A DNA stretch of 25,091 bases from JACMOY01 sp038322575 (GTDB taxonomy: Bacteria; Actinomycetota; Actinomycetes; Actinomycetales; Angustibacteraceae), in the NCBI GenBank assembly GCA_038322575.1, contig JBBQGB010000050.1, forward strand, positions 1 to 25,091, written 5' to 3'. This document shows, piece by piece, positions 1 through 7,265 of this stretch (the first letter of the stretch is position 1; every line of letters starts with the position of its first letter). The position numbers and the translations under genes were made by a program. The notes under the pieces are model-generated. The model saw nothing but the letters and a program-made list of their open reading frames with translations. It made no database searches and had not been told where the DNA came from.

Positions 1-903
1 CTCGAGCTGCTGCTGAAGGTGCTCGACGTCGACGGTGCCCTGTCGCGGGTGGCCGGCGGGTGGGTCACGACGGGCCAGCCGTGGACCTACGACGCCGAGC
101 GCTACGCCCGCGTCAGCCGGTCGCGCGAGCGCGAGCAGCAGCTGATGGTCGACTACGAGGCCACGACCGGGTGCCGGATGGCGTTCCTGCAGACCGCCCT
201 GGACGACGACACCGCCACCGCGTGCGGGCGCTGCGACCGGTGCGCCGGGCCGTGGTTCAGCACCGCGGTGCCGGACGCCGCGCTCGCCGCGGCCGGCCGC
301 CGCCTGCAGCGGGCCGGCATCGAGGTCGAGCCGCGCAGCCAGTGGCCGAGCGGCATGAGCCGCCTGGGGGTGCCGGTGTCGGGCCGGATCCCTGAGGCCG
401 AGCGCTGCGGCGGCGGCCGGGCCCTGGCCCGGCTCACCGACCTGGGCTGGGGCCAGCGGTTGCGGGCCCTGCTCGCCACCCCGGACGCGGTCGCCGACGA
501 CGCGCTGCTGCAGGCGTGCGTCGGGGTGCTGCGCGACTGGGGCTGGAGCGAGCGGCCGTCCGCTGTCGTGGCGGTGCCGTCCCGGTCGAGGCCAGGCCTC
601 GCGACGTCCGTGGCGCAGGGGCTGGCCGATGTCGGGCGCCTCGCGATGCTGGGCACGCTCGACCTCGTCGACGGCGGCCCGGTGGGTGAGGCCGGCGGCA
701 ACAGCGCGTTCCGGCTGGCCGGTGTCTGGGAGCGGCTGGACGTCGGGGCCGAGCTGGCCGCGGCAGTGGCCGCCTCGAGCGGGCCGGTGCTGCTGGTCGA
801 CGACCTGGTCGACTCGCGGTGGACGATGACGGTCGCCGGGCGCGCGCTGCGCCGGGCCGGCGCCGACGCCCTCCTGCCGTTCGCGCTGGCCGTCGCGGGA
901 TAG
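1..903 (+). CDS. recQ: RecQ-family ATP-dependent DNA helicase with C-terminal phosphoribosyltransferase-like domain (5' partial)
   Basis: The reading frame is open from base 1, so only the last 300 residues are present; the helicase core lies upstream of the window. Near visible residues 58-81 four cysteines in the pattern C-x16-C-x2-C-x2-C, after an Arg/Glu-rich helix, form the RecQ zinc-binding subdomain that follows the two RecA-like lobes. The remaining roughly 200 residues are not the usual HRDC domain. They end in a hydrophobic strand followed by Asp-Asp-Leu-Val-Asp-Ser-Arg-Trp-Thr (about 263-275), which resembles the PRPP-binding loop of type I phosphoribosyltransferases (ComF-like). 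RecQ unwinds recombination and replication intermediates 3' to 5'. The role of the PRTase-like tail is unknown; Trp replaces the small residue usual in the loop, so PRPP chemistry may be lost. The gene ends 11 nt before a convergent MFS gene. Confidence 0.85.
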   Translation, partial: LELLLKVLDVDGALSRVAGGWVTTGQPWTYDAERYARVSRSREREQQLMVDYEATTGCRMAFLQTALDDDTATACGRCDRCAGPWFSTAVPDAALAAAGRRLQRAGIEVEPRSQWPSGMSRLGVPVSGRIPEAERCGGGRALARLTDLGWGQRLRALLATPDAVADDALLQACVGVLRDWGWSERPSAVVAVPSRSRPGLATSVAQGLADVGRLAMLGTLDLVDGGPVGEAGGNSAFRLAGVWERLDVGAELAAAVAASSGPVLLVDDLVDSRWTMTVAGRALRRAGADALLPFALAVAG

Positions 904-919
904 CTAGCTGGTAGCTAGC
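903..919. repeat. Perfect inverted repeat spanning the two convergent stop codons
   Basis: GCTAGCT (903-909) and AGCTAGC (913-919) are exact reverse complements separated by GGT. The recQ stop TAG (901-903) touches the left arm, and the stop of the minus-strand MFS gene (915-917) lies in the right arm. The 17 nt hold two CTAG tetramers and stop triplets in several frames. It could act as a very short bidirectional hairpin or simply as a multi-frame stop cassette. There is no T tract, so intrinsic termination is uncertain. Confidence 0.5.
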
Positions 920-2255
920 GGGAGGAGCGGCGCCGGTCGGCCATCGCCTGGCGGATCGGCGGCACGACGACGCCCGCCTCGGCCATCCGCCGGCGGGCCA
1001 GGGTCCGGGTGCGGACGATCGCCACCAGCCCGAACGTCCACACGACGTACTGCACCGACCAGGCCAGCTTGAACGCCCCCAGGTCGTACGTCGCCGCGCG
1101 ACCCACTCCCCCACCCGCACCGCTCGCGTCCAGCACGACGCCGATCGCCAGGATGGTCAGCAACGAGGCCAGGAACCCGCCGACGTTGACGATGCCGGTC
1201 GCGCTGCCGAGCCGGTCCGGGGGGTTGAAGGTGCGGGCGAAGTCGAAGCCGATCATCGAGCCGGGCCCGCCCAGGGCCAGCCCCAGCACGAGCAGGACGA
1301 GCGCCCACAGCGGCGCCCGCCCCGGCCAGGCCAGCACCAGGGTCCAGACGCTGACGGTGACCGTCAGGATGCCGAGCACCAGCCACGACCGCCGCAGCGG
1401 GTGACGCGACACCAGGTGCCCGAAGACCGGACCGCAGGCCATGCCGGTGACGACGAAGACGGTCAGGAGGGTGCTTGCCGTCCCGGGGGTGAGTCCCTCG
1501 CCCGAGACCAGGAACGGGTATCCCCAGAGCAGCACGAACACCGTGCCGGAGTACTGCACGGTGAAGTGGGTCCACAGTCCGAGCCGGGTGCCGGGGTGCA
1601 GGAACGCCTGTGCCACCTGGGTTCTGACCTCGGCCAGGGTCGAGGACCGGCGCGGCGACACGGCTCCGGGCGGCGCGTCGTGCAGCAGCAGCAGCACCAG
1701 CACGAACGCGACCCCACTGGCGCAGGCCGCAGTCAGGTAGGTGGTGGTCCAGCCGTAGGCCCCCAGCAGGTGCGCGAGGGGGACGGCCGAGGCGATCTGC
1801 CCGAGCTGGCCGGTCAGCCCGGTGAGCTGGGTCATCAGCGGGTTGCGGCGCGGCGGGAACCACGCGGCCACCAGCCGCAGCACGCACACGAAGGTCATCG
1901 CGTCCCCCGCGCCGACGAGCACGCGCGCGCCGATGGCTCCCGCCAGGGACGTGGTCACGGCCAGCAGGACCTGCCCGGCCCCCGCCGTCAGCGCCCCGAG
2001 CAGGATCAGCCGGCGGGCGCCGTACCGGTCGAGCAGCACGCCGACCGGCACCTGCAGGCCCGCGTAGACCAGCAGCTGCAGGACGGCGAACGTCGCCAGC
2101 ACGCTGGCCGTCGCGTCGAAGCGGTCCGCGGCCGCGATGCCCGCGACACCGAGCGAGGTGCGCTGGAGCACGGCGACGCCGTACGCGAGGAGGCCGACGG
2201 CCCAGACCACCAGGGCCCGGCGGTCGACGCCGGCCGGGGCCGCGGCGGTGATCAC
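915..2255 (-). CDS. MFS transporter
   Basis: This is a 446-residue hydrophobic protein with about twelve predicted membrane segments and a long central cytoplasmic loop, as expected for the major facilitator superfamily. After the second helix it has an Asp-Arg-Tyr-Gly-Ala-Arg-Arg sequence, a form of the MFS loop 2-3 motif A. Gly/Pro-rich helices in the C-terminal half (GGPGSMIGFDFAR; GIVNVGGF) are of the type found in nitrate/hexuronate-like or sugar-phosphate MFS carriers. The substrate cannot be told from sequence. The GTG start at 2255 has no clear Shine-Dalgarno; it lies 13 nt after the desaturase stop on the same strand, so the two genes are probably co-transcribed. The C-terminus is basic (RRRSSR). 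Confidence 0.85.
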   Translation of the reverse strand: MITAAAPAGVDRRALVVWAVGLLAYGVAVLQRTSLGVAGIAAADRFDATASVLATFAVLQLLVYAGLQVPVGVLLDRYGARRLILLGALTAGAGQVLLAVTTSLAGAIGARVLVGAGDAMTFVCVLRLVAAWFPPRRNPLMTQLTGLTGQLGQIASAVPLAHLLGAYGWTTTYLTAACASGVAFVLVLLLLHDAPPGAVSPRRSSTLAEVRTQVAQAFLHPGTRLGLWTHFTVQYSGTVFVLLWGYPFLVSGEGLTPGTASTLLTVFVVTGMACGPVFGHLVSRHPLRRSWLVLGILTVTVSVWTLVLAWPGRAPLWALVLLVLGLALGGPGSMIGFDFARTFNPPDRLGSATGIVNVGGFLASLLTILAIGVVLDASGAGGGVGRAATYDLGAFKLAWSVQYVVWTFGLVAIVRTRTLARRRMAEAGVVVPPIRQAMADRRRSSR

Positions 2256-2268
2256 CTGCGGGTGCGGC

Positions 2269-3207
2269 TCAACCGGCCTGACGGGCGAGCTGCTTCTCGC
2301 GGTAGGCAGAGCGCTTGTCCTCGAACCGCGCCGCCTGCTCCTCGAGGGTCTCGAGCTGTGCGGCGATGTCGCTGCGCGCCTGCTCGCCCTCGGCGTCCAG
2401 ACCCTCGCGGTCCCAGACCTTCCAGGTCTTCAGCACCGGCACCAGCACCTCGTCGCGGTGGATGCGCAGGTCGTAGATGCCGGCCATCGCGATCTGCACC
2501 GAGCGCCGGCCGAAGTCCTGGATCGTGTGGCCGGGCATCTGGAAGTTGGCCACGACGTCGCGGATCGCCTGCAGCGTCTGGGTCGGGGCGACGTCCAGGG
2601 CGGCGGCCATCAGGTTGCGGTAGAAGACCATGTGCAGGTTCTCGTCCTGCGCGATGCGCGCCAGCATCTGCTCGCAGTACGGGTCCTGGGTGAACTTGCC
2701 GGTGTTGCGGTGCGAGATCCGCGTCGCGAGCTCCTGGAACGAGACGTAGGCGACCGAGCGCAGCATCTCGTCGTAGTCCTGGTCGAAGCCGCCGCCCATG
2801 TGGATCATCCGCTCGCGCTCGAGCTGCACCGGGTCGACGGCGCGGGTGACGAGCAGGTAGTCGCGGATCGCGATGCCGTGCCGGCCCTCCTCGGCGGTCC
2901 AGCGATCGACCCAGGTGCCCCACGCGCCGTCGCGCCCGAACGTCGTCGAGATCTCGCGGTGGTAGCTGGGCAGGTTGTCCTCGGTGAGCAGGTTGACCAC
3001 CAGCGCCGTGCGGGCGGTCGGGCTCATCGCCGACTGCTCCTGGGTCCAGGGCTCGCCCTCGAAGATGCCGTCGTAGTTGCGGCCCTGGCTCCACGGCACG
3101 TACTCGTGCGGGAACCACTCCTTGGCGACCTTGAGGTGCCGTTCGAGCTCGCGCTCCACGACCGGCTCGAGCTCGAGCAGCATCTGCTTCTGCGTCAGTT
3201 CCTTCAC
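2269..3207 (-). CDS. Acyl-[acyl-carrier-protein] desaturase (ferritin-like di-iron)
   Basis: This is a soluble fatty-acid desaturase of the plant stearoyl-ACP / mycobacterial DesA1-DesA2 family, which inserts a cis double bond into ACP-bound acyl chains. From the GTG at 3207 it has 312 residues. The di-iron ligands are visible: Glu in LLTEDNLP (about 76), Glu-Glu-Gly-Arg-His (106-110), Glu in FQELATR (about 159) and Asp-Glu-Asn-Leu-His (188-192), giving the two ExxH pairs of a four-helix ferritin-like core. The GTG at 3207 is preferred over the GTG at 3216 because AAGG lies 8 nt upstream of it, whereas the 3216 start would abut the operator repeats with no room for a ribosome binding site. 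The gene is upstream of the MFS gene in the same transcription unit and divergent from the ABC-F gene. Confidence 0.88.
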   Translation of the reverse strand: MKELTQKQMLLELEPVVERELERHLKVAKEWFPHEYVPWSQGRNYDGIFEGEPWTQEQSAMSPTARTALVVNLLTEDNLPSYHREISTTFGRDGAWGTWVDRWTAEEGRHGIAIRDYLLVTRAVDPVQLERERMIHMGGGFDQDYDEMLRSVAYVSFQELATRISHRNTGKFTQDPYCEQMLARIAQDENLHMVFYRNLMAAALDVAPTQTLQAIRDVVANFQMPGHTIQDFGRRSVQIAMAGIYDLRIHRDEVLVPVLKTWKVWDREGLDAEGEQARSDIAAQLETLEEQAARFEDKRSAYREKQLARQAG

Positions 3208-3217
3208 CGGGGCCACC

Positions 3218-3247
3218 TTACGTTCGCGTAGGTTACGGTTCCGTAGG
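3218..3247 (-). promoter_or_regulatory. Tandem palindromic operator-like site upstream of the desaturase gene
   Basis: Two adjacent 15-nt units, TTACGTTCGCGTAGG (3218-3232) and TTACGGTTCCGTAGG (3233-3247), match at 12 of 15 positions. Each contains a dyad TACG-N4-CGTA (3219-3230 and 3234-3245). On the minus strand a possible -10 element TAACCT (3230-3235) lies between the dyad centres, and transcription would start about 15 nt before the GTG at 3207. Dyads of this size placed over a promoter are typical of TetR-type lipid regulators; the identity of the regulator is inference. Confidence 0.6.
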
Positions 3248-3298
3248 TAATTGTGCCCTGATCCGCCGGCGACCGCCAGCCCGCGGCCGTGACGTGGC

Positions 3299-3304
3299 TA
3301 GTCT
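3299..3304 (+). promoter_or_regulatory. Candidate -10 element for leaderless ABC-F mRNA
   Basis: TAGTCT ends 8 nt before the GTG at 3313. No Shine-Dalgarno sequence lies in between. The distance would place the transcription start at or next to the start codon. Confidence 0.5.
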
Positions 3305-3312
3305 TCGGTGCT

Positions 3313-4950
3313 GTGTCCGCCACCGTCGTCGCCCGTGACCTGACCGCCGGGCACGGTGCGCGGGTGCTGTTCTCCGGCGTGGACCTGGTGCTCGCGCCCG
3401 GTGACGTCGTCGGGCTGGTCGGCGCCAACGGGGCCGGCAAGTCCACCCTGCTGCGGCTGCTGGCCGGGCTGCAGACCCCCGAGTCGGGCTCGGTGCAGCG
3501 CTCCCCCGCGACGGCCAGCATCGGCTACCTGCCGCAGGAGCCGGCCCGCCGCGAGGGCGAGACCGTGCTGGCGTTCGTGGCCCGGCGCACCGGCGTCACC
3601 GACGCGCAGGCCCGGCTGGACGCCGCCACCGCGGCGCTGACGCACGGCGAGCCCGGCGCGGACGACGAGTACGCGGCCGCGCTGGAGTCCTGGCTCGACC
3701 TCGGCGGCGCCGACCTCGACGAGCGGACCGCCGCCGTCGCCGCCGACCTGGGTCTGTCGGTCGACCTGCAGGCCCCTATGACGACGATGTCGGGCGGTCA
3801 GGCCGCGCGGGCCGGGCTGGCGGCGCTGCTGCTGTCGCGTTACGACGCCTACCTGCTGGACGAGCCGACCAACGACCTCGACCTGGACGGCCTCGACCGC
3901 CTCGAGCGCTTCGTGGGCGGACTGCGCGCCGCCACCGTCGTGGTCAGTCACGACCGCGAGTTCCTCGCCCGCACCGTCACCACGGTCGTCGAGCTCGACC
4001 TGGCCCAGCAGCAGGTCGGTGTGTACGGCGGCGGCTACGAGGCGTACCTGCGCGAGCGCGAGGTCGCCCGCCAGCGGGCGCGGGACACCTACGACGCGTA
4101 CGCCGGCACCGTCGACTCGCTCACGGCGCGGGCCCGGATGCAGCGCGGGTGGTCGGACAAGGGCACCCGCCAGGCCATGCGCAAGGCCACCGACAACGAC
4201 AAGCACCGGGTGCACAACGCCAGGCAGAGCTCGCAGAAGCAGGCCGCCAAGGCCAAGCAGACCGACCGGCTGATCGAGCGGCTGGACACCGTCGACGAGC
4301 CGCGCAAGGAGTGGACCCTGCAGATGACCATCGCCGCCGCGCCCCGAGCCGGCGCGGTCGTCGCGACCCTGCGCGGCGCCGTCGTGCGCCGAAGCGACTT
4401 CACCCTGGGGCCGGTCGACCTGCAGGTCGACTGGGCCGATCGCGTGGTGCTCACCGGTGCCAACGGCTCGGGCAAGTCGACCCTGCTGGCGGCCCTGCTG
4501 GGCCGGCTCGAGGTCACGGCCGGTAGCGCGGGACTGGGTCCCGGGGTCGTGGTCGGTGAGATTGACCAGGCCCGGGCGGCCTTCACCGGCGACCGCTCGC
4601 TGGTCGAGGCGTTCGCGGGCCAGGTGCCGGACTGGTCGCCGGCCGACGTCCGGACCCTGCTGGCCAAGTTCGCGCTCGGCGGTGAGCACGCGCTGCGGGC
4701 GGTCGCCACCCTGTCGCCGGGCGAGCGCACCCGCGCCGGTCTCGCGCTGCTGCAGGCGCGGGGGGTGAACCTGCTGGTGCTGGACGAGCCCACCAACCAC
4801 CTCGACCTGCCGGCGATCGAGCAGCTCGAGCAGGCCCTGGACTCCTACGACGGGACGCTGCTGCTGGTCACGCACGACCGCCGGATGCTGGACGTCGTGC
4901 GGGCCACCCGCCGGCTGGTGGTCGCGGACGGGCTGGTCCGCGAGCTCTGA
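3313..4950 (+). CDS. ABC-F family ATP-binding cassette ATPase
   Basis: This 545-residue protein has two fused ABC ATPase domains and no membrane segments, the layout of ABC-F proteins, which act on the ribosome (translation factors or antibiotic-protection factors) rather than in transport. NBD1 has Walker A GANGAGKST (37-45), signature MSGGQAAR and Walker B YLLDEPTND. A charged, helical interdomain linker rich in Arg/Lys/Gln follows. NBD2 has Walker A TGANGSGKST, signature LSPGERTR and Walker B LVLDEPTNHLDL. The start chosen is GTG 3313 (Met-Ser-Ala-Thr-Val-Val-Ala-Arg-Asp), the usual N-terminus of this subfamily; an in-frame GTG at 3289 would add eight unlikely residues. The linker looks of ordinary length, so a housekeeping role is as likely as drug resistance. 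Confidence 0.9.
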   Translation: MSATVVARDLTAGHGARVLFSGVDLVLAPGDVVGLVGANGAGKSTLLRLLAGLQTPESGSVQRSPATASIGYLPQEPARREGETVLAFVARRTGVTDAQARLDAATAALTHGEPGADDEYAAALESWLDLGGADLDERTAAVAADLGLSVDLQAPMTTMSGGQAARAGLAALLLSRYDAYLLDEPTNDLDLDGLDRLERFVGGLRAATVVVSHDREFLARTVTTVVELDLAQQQVGVYGGGYEAYLREREVARQRARDTYDAYAGTVDSLTARARMQRGWSDKGTRQAMRKATDNDKHRVHNARQSSQKQAAKAKQTDRLIERLDTVDEPRKEWTLQMTIAAAPRAGAVVATLRGAVVRRSDFTLGPVDLQVDWADRVVLTGANGSGKSTLLAALLGRLEVTAGSAGLGPGVVVGEIDQARAAFTGDRSLVEAFAGQVPDWSPADVRTLLAKFALGGEHALRAVATLSPGERTRAGLALLQARGVNLLVLDEPTNHLDLPAIEQLEQALDSYDGTLLLVTHDRRMLDVVRATRRLVVADGLVREL

Positions 4951-4973
4951 GGCGGTCGAGCCCAAGGGCCCGC

Positions 4974-4985
4974 GGACGCCGTCCC
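4974..4985. repeat. Small hairpin repeat GGACGCCGTCCC, copy 1
   Basis: This 12-nt sequence can pair GGAC with GTCC around GCC. It lies 24 nt downstream of the ABC-F stop codon. An identical 12-mer occurs at 5902-5913 downstream of serA. A related 5-bp hairpin, GGCGG-ACG-CCGCC, lies at 5087-5099. They may be weak terminators, although no T tract follows. The remainder of 4951-5115 shows nothing else. Confidence 0.35.
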
Positions 4986-5115
4986 TGCTGACGACGCGCC
5001 TGGGGTGCTTGCCTCGATGGTCTCGCGCTCCCCGCGACCAACAGGACCCGGGAAGGGCGAGGTCACCTACCTACCGTGACCATCTCGGCGGACGCCGCCC
5101 CGGGCGGGCAGGGGG

Positions 5116-5364
5116 TCAGGGCGCCGGCGTGACGGAGGGCGGCGTGTCGGCCGGCGGGGTGACCGCCGGAGGCGGCGTGGTGGGCGCGGCGGCGCCGCGG
5201 CGCTTGTCGACCTCGGCCCGCACGCGGGCGGTGCCCTGGTCGATCTTCGCGCGGGTGGCCGGGTCCTTGGCCAGCTCCTGCGCCTTGCGCGAGGCCTGGT
5301 CGATCACCTTGCGGCCCTGGGGCGAGCGGGCGAACCCGGCGAGCTTGCCGAACAGCGAGGCCAT
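5116..5364 (-). CDS. Small hypothetical protein, charged helix plus Pro/Thr-rich tail
   Basis: An 82-residue protein of unknown function. Residues 1-57 are predicted helical and strongly amphipathic, with alternating Lys/Arg and Ala/Asp/Glu (ARSPQGRKVIDQASRKAQEL and a similar following segment). Residues 58-82 are a disordered Ala/Pro/Thr tail with repeated TPP/TPPP motifs. There is no signal peptide or membrane segment. The ATG at 5364 is supported by AAAGGA about 8 nt upstream. It resembles the small helical actinobacterial proteins annotated as hypothetical or antitoxin-like, but I see no toxin partner and do not assign a function. It lies downstream of csp on the same strand, with a 142-nt gap that holds no other gene. 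Confidence 0.65.
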   Translation of the reverse strand: MASLFGKLAGFARSPQGRKVIDQASRKAQELAKDPATRAKIDQGTARVRAEVDKRRGAAAPTTPPPAVTPPADTPPSVTPAP

Positions 5365-5506
5365 GGGGGACGTCCTTTGTCAGTCGGGTCGGGCTCCCAT
5401 CGTCACCCGGCCCGAGCGGCGGAGCAAACCGTCGCGCCCGCGCCGCAGCCGCGGACGCACCAGGACCCCTGCGCGAGCGGGGGCCCTGGTCGAGCGAGGG
5501 TCCGGT

Positions 5507-5710
5507 TCAGATCGGGACGACGTTCTCCGCCTGCGGGCCCTTGGGTCCCTGCGTGATGTCGAACTCGACGCGCTGGTTCTCGTCCAGCGAGCGGTAGCCC
5601 TGGCTCTGGATGGCCGAGTAGTGCACGAACACGTCGGCACCCCCACCGTCCTGGGCGATGAAGCCGAAGCCCTTCTCCGCGTTGAACCACTTCACTGCAC
5701 CTTGCGCCAT
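5507..5710 (-). CDS. cspA: Cold-shock domain protein
   Basis: A 67-residue, single-domain CSD protein that binds single-stranded nucleic acid and acts as an RNA chaperone. RNP1 (KGFGFI) and RNP2 (VFVHY) carry the aromatic residues that stack on bases, and the N-terminal GAVKWFNAEKG is a family hallmark. The length is standard. The ATG at 5710 is set by a near-perfect Shine-Dalgarno GGAGGAG ending 5 nt upstream; longer in-frame starts (to 5779) would put the RBS inside the gene and add 23 unrelated residues. The mRNA probably has a leader of about 110 nt, as in many csp genes. Which csp paralogue this is cannot be decided. Confidence 0.95.
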   Translation of the reverse strand: MAQGAVKWFNAEKGFGFIAQDGGGADVFVHYSAIQSQGYRSLDENQRVEFDITQGPKGPQAENVVPI

Positions 5711-5831
5711 GCCGTCTCCTCCAGGGGACGTCGTACGGGCCGACACCGTGCCGACCTGGTGTGCGGTCTGGCGTTCCACGTTGGAGGCTGTGGCCCTGAC
5801 GAGCGGAGCCCGTGAACACCCCGGACCCGCG

Positions 5832-5859
5832 CGGATACGCCGTTCGCGTCAGGGGTCAA
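5832..5859 (-). promoter_or_regulatory. Candidate csp promoter
   Basis: On the minus strand TTGACC (5854-5859) and TATCCG (5832-5837) are separated by 16 nt. Initiation would occur near 5825, giving a 5' leader of about 115 nt before the csp ATG. The -10 is imperfect because it lacks the final T. Apart from this and the hairpin at 5902-5913, the 258-nt csp-serA gap (5711-5968) shows nothing I can assign. Confidence 0.35.
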
Positions 5860-5901
5860 CGCGTCGAACACTGAACTGCAGCAGGCGAAAGCATGCCACA
5901 G

Positions 5902-5913
5902 GGACGCCGTCCC
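5902..5913. repeat. Small hairpin repeat GGACGCCGTCCC, copy 2
   Basis: Identical to 4974-4985. Here a flanking G at 5901 extends the stem to GGGAC-GCC-GTCCC (5901-5913). It lies 56 nt downstream of the serA stop codon and could be part of a weak serA terminator; a short TTT follows on the minus strand. Confidence 0.35.
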
Positions 5914-5968
5914 GTCAGGACCCGGCCAGCACCGCGTGACCAGTGTTCACCTGCCCGTCACACGGACG

Positions 5969-7165
5969 TCAGGACAGCACGCGCAGCCGGATCGTCTCGG
6001 GCAGCTGCTGCAGCCGGTCGAGGATGTCGCGGGTGTAGTCGGCGCTGACGTCGGTGACCAGGTAGCCGACGTCCGCCCGGGTGCTCAGCGACTGCGCGTC
6101 GACGTTCACGTCGTGCTCGGCGAGCAGCGCGTTGACCTTCGCGAGCACCCCGGGGACGTTGCGGTGCACGTGAGCCAGCCGGTGCCCGCCGGCGATGTCA
6201 CCGGCGCCGATGGTCGGGAAGTTGACCGACAGCGAGGTGGCGCCGCCGTGGGCGTACGCGCGCAGCTTGCCGGCGACGAAGCGCCCGATGTCCTGCTGGG
6301 CCTCCTCGGTGCTGCCGCCGACGTGCGGCGTGAGGATGACGTTCGCGAGGCCCCGCAGCTCGGACGCGAACGGGTCGCCCTGGCGCTTGGGCTCGGTGGG
6401 GAAGACGTCGATCGCGGCGCCGGCGATGTGCCCGGACTCGATGTGCTTGCGCAGTGCCACGTGGTCGACGACGAACCCGCGCGACATGTTCATGAAGATC
6501 GAACGCGGACGCATCGCCTCGAACTCGTTCTCGCCGAACAGGTCCAGGTTGCCGGGGCGCCCGTCGACGTGCAGCGAGACCACCTCGGCGGTCTCGAGCA
6601 GCTCCGGCAGGCTGCCGCAACGACGCGCGTTGCCCAGGGCCAGCTTGTCCTCGGTGTCGTAGAAGTAGACGGTCATGCCCAGGGCCTCGGCGAGCACCGA
6701 CAGCTGCGAACCGATGTTGCCGTAGCCCACGATGCCGAGGCTGCGGCCGCGCACCTCGTGCGAGCCCTTGGCTGACTTGTCCCACACGCCGGCGTGCATC
6801 GCCGCGTTCTTCTCCATCAGCCGCCGCGCCAGGGCGATGATCGACCCGATCGTGATCTCGACGACGCTGCGGGTGTTGGAGTACGGCGCGTTGAACACCG
6901 CGACGCCGTGGCCGGTGGCCGAGGTGAGGTCGATCTGGTTGGTGCCGATGCAGAACGCGCCGACGGCCTGCAGCCGGGGGGACGACGCGAGCACCTTCTC
7001 GGTCACGAACGTCGTCGACCGGATCCCGAGCAGGTCGACGCCCTCGAGGTGCTCGATCAGCTCGCCCTCGTCCAGCGCCTGGGTCAGCGTGGCGACCTCG
7101 TGCCCGCTCGCGCGCAGCAGCTCGGCCGCGTCGGGGTGGATGTTCTCGAGCAGCAGTGCCTTCAC
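5969..7165 (-). CDS. serA: D-3-phosphoglycerate dehydrogenase
   Basis: This enzyme oxidises 3-phosphoglycerate to 3-phosphohydroxypyruvate with NAD+, the first committed step of serine synthesis. The 398 residues follow the E. coli-type SerA closely (FCIGTNQ-DL, FNAPYSNTRSV, AIDVFPTEP). The Rossmann motif GxGxxG is at 147-152, the catalytic residues are Arg229, Glu258 and His281, and the C-terminal ACT domain (about 325-398) allows serine feedback. It lacks the extra intervening domain of mycobacterial-type SerA. The GTG at 7165 has GGGAGA 7 nt upstream and gives Val-Lys-Ala-Leu-Leu-Leu, matching the family N-terminus; the in-frame upstream extension to 7327 is not homologous. It is divergent from the methyltransferase gene at 7266. 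Confidence 0.95.
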   Translation of the reverse strand: MKALLLENIHPDAAELLRASGHEVATLTQALDEGELIEHLEGVDLLGIRSTTFVTEKVLASSPRLQAVGAFCIGTNQIDLTSATGHGVAVFNAPYSNTRSVVEITIGSIIALARRLMEKNAAMHAGVWDKSAKGSHEVRGRSLGIVGYGNIGSQLSVLAEALGMTVYFYDTEDKLALGNARRCGSLPELLETAEVVSLHVDGRPGNLDLFGENEFEAMRPRSIFMNMSRGFVVDHVALRKHIESGHIAGAAIDVFPTEPKRQGDPFASELRGLANVILTPHVGGSTEEAQQDIGRFVAGKLRAYAHGGATSLSVNFPTIGAGDIAGGHRLAHVHRNVPGVLAKVNALLAEHDVNVDAQSLSTRADVGYLVTDVSADYTRDILDRLQQLPETIRLRVLS

Positions 7166-7199
7166 GCCGTGTCTCCCGGTGCCGTCGCTTGGGGTCACC

Positions 7200-7205
7200 A
7201 CCCTA
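7200..7205 (-). promoter_or_regulatory. Candidate serA -10 element
   Basis: TAGGGT on the minus strand would start transcription near 7193, leaving a leader of about 28 nt that contains the GGGAGA ribosome binding site. No good -35 was seen. Confidence 0.35.
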
Positions 7206-7253
7206 GGAGCGCGGGCGGGCCGCGCGGACGCCGGTCCGCCACCTGGACCGCCG

Positions 7254-7259
7254 TACCCT
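7254..7259 (+). promoter_or_regulatory. Candidate -10 element for leaderless methyltransferase mRNA
   Basis: TACCCT ends 6 nt before the GTG at 7266 with no Shine-Dalgarno between. The 100-nt gap to serA therefore holds two divergent promoters. Confidence 0.5.
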
Positions 7260-7265
7260 GCGCAG

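Noticed and set aside
2137..3231. A 364-codon plus-strand frame opposite the desaturase gene.
   Set aside because: Antisense shadow of a gene with all di-iron ligands; the product is Val/Leu/Glu/Arg-rich without family features.
3298..4965. A 555-codon minus-strand frame opposite the ABC-F gene.
   Set aside because: Low-complexity Arg/Gly/Gln/Val composition with no motif, and fully antisense to a gene with two intact ATPase domains.
5463..5503. GGACCC...GGGTCC as a csp terminator.
   Set aside because: Only six pairs around a loop of about 29 nt and no T tract.
5945..5971. GTTCACCTGCC followed at 11-nt steps by CGTCA and CGTCA, resembling another PHO box.
   Set aside because: It lies at the 3' end of serA, about 235 nt from the nearest downstream start (csp). 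Only the first unit fits, so it is probably chance.
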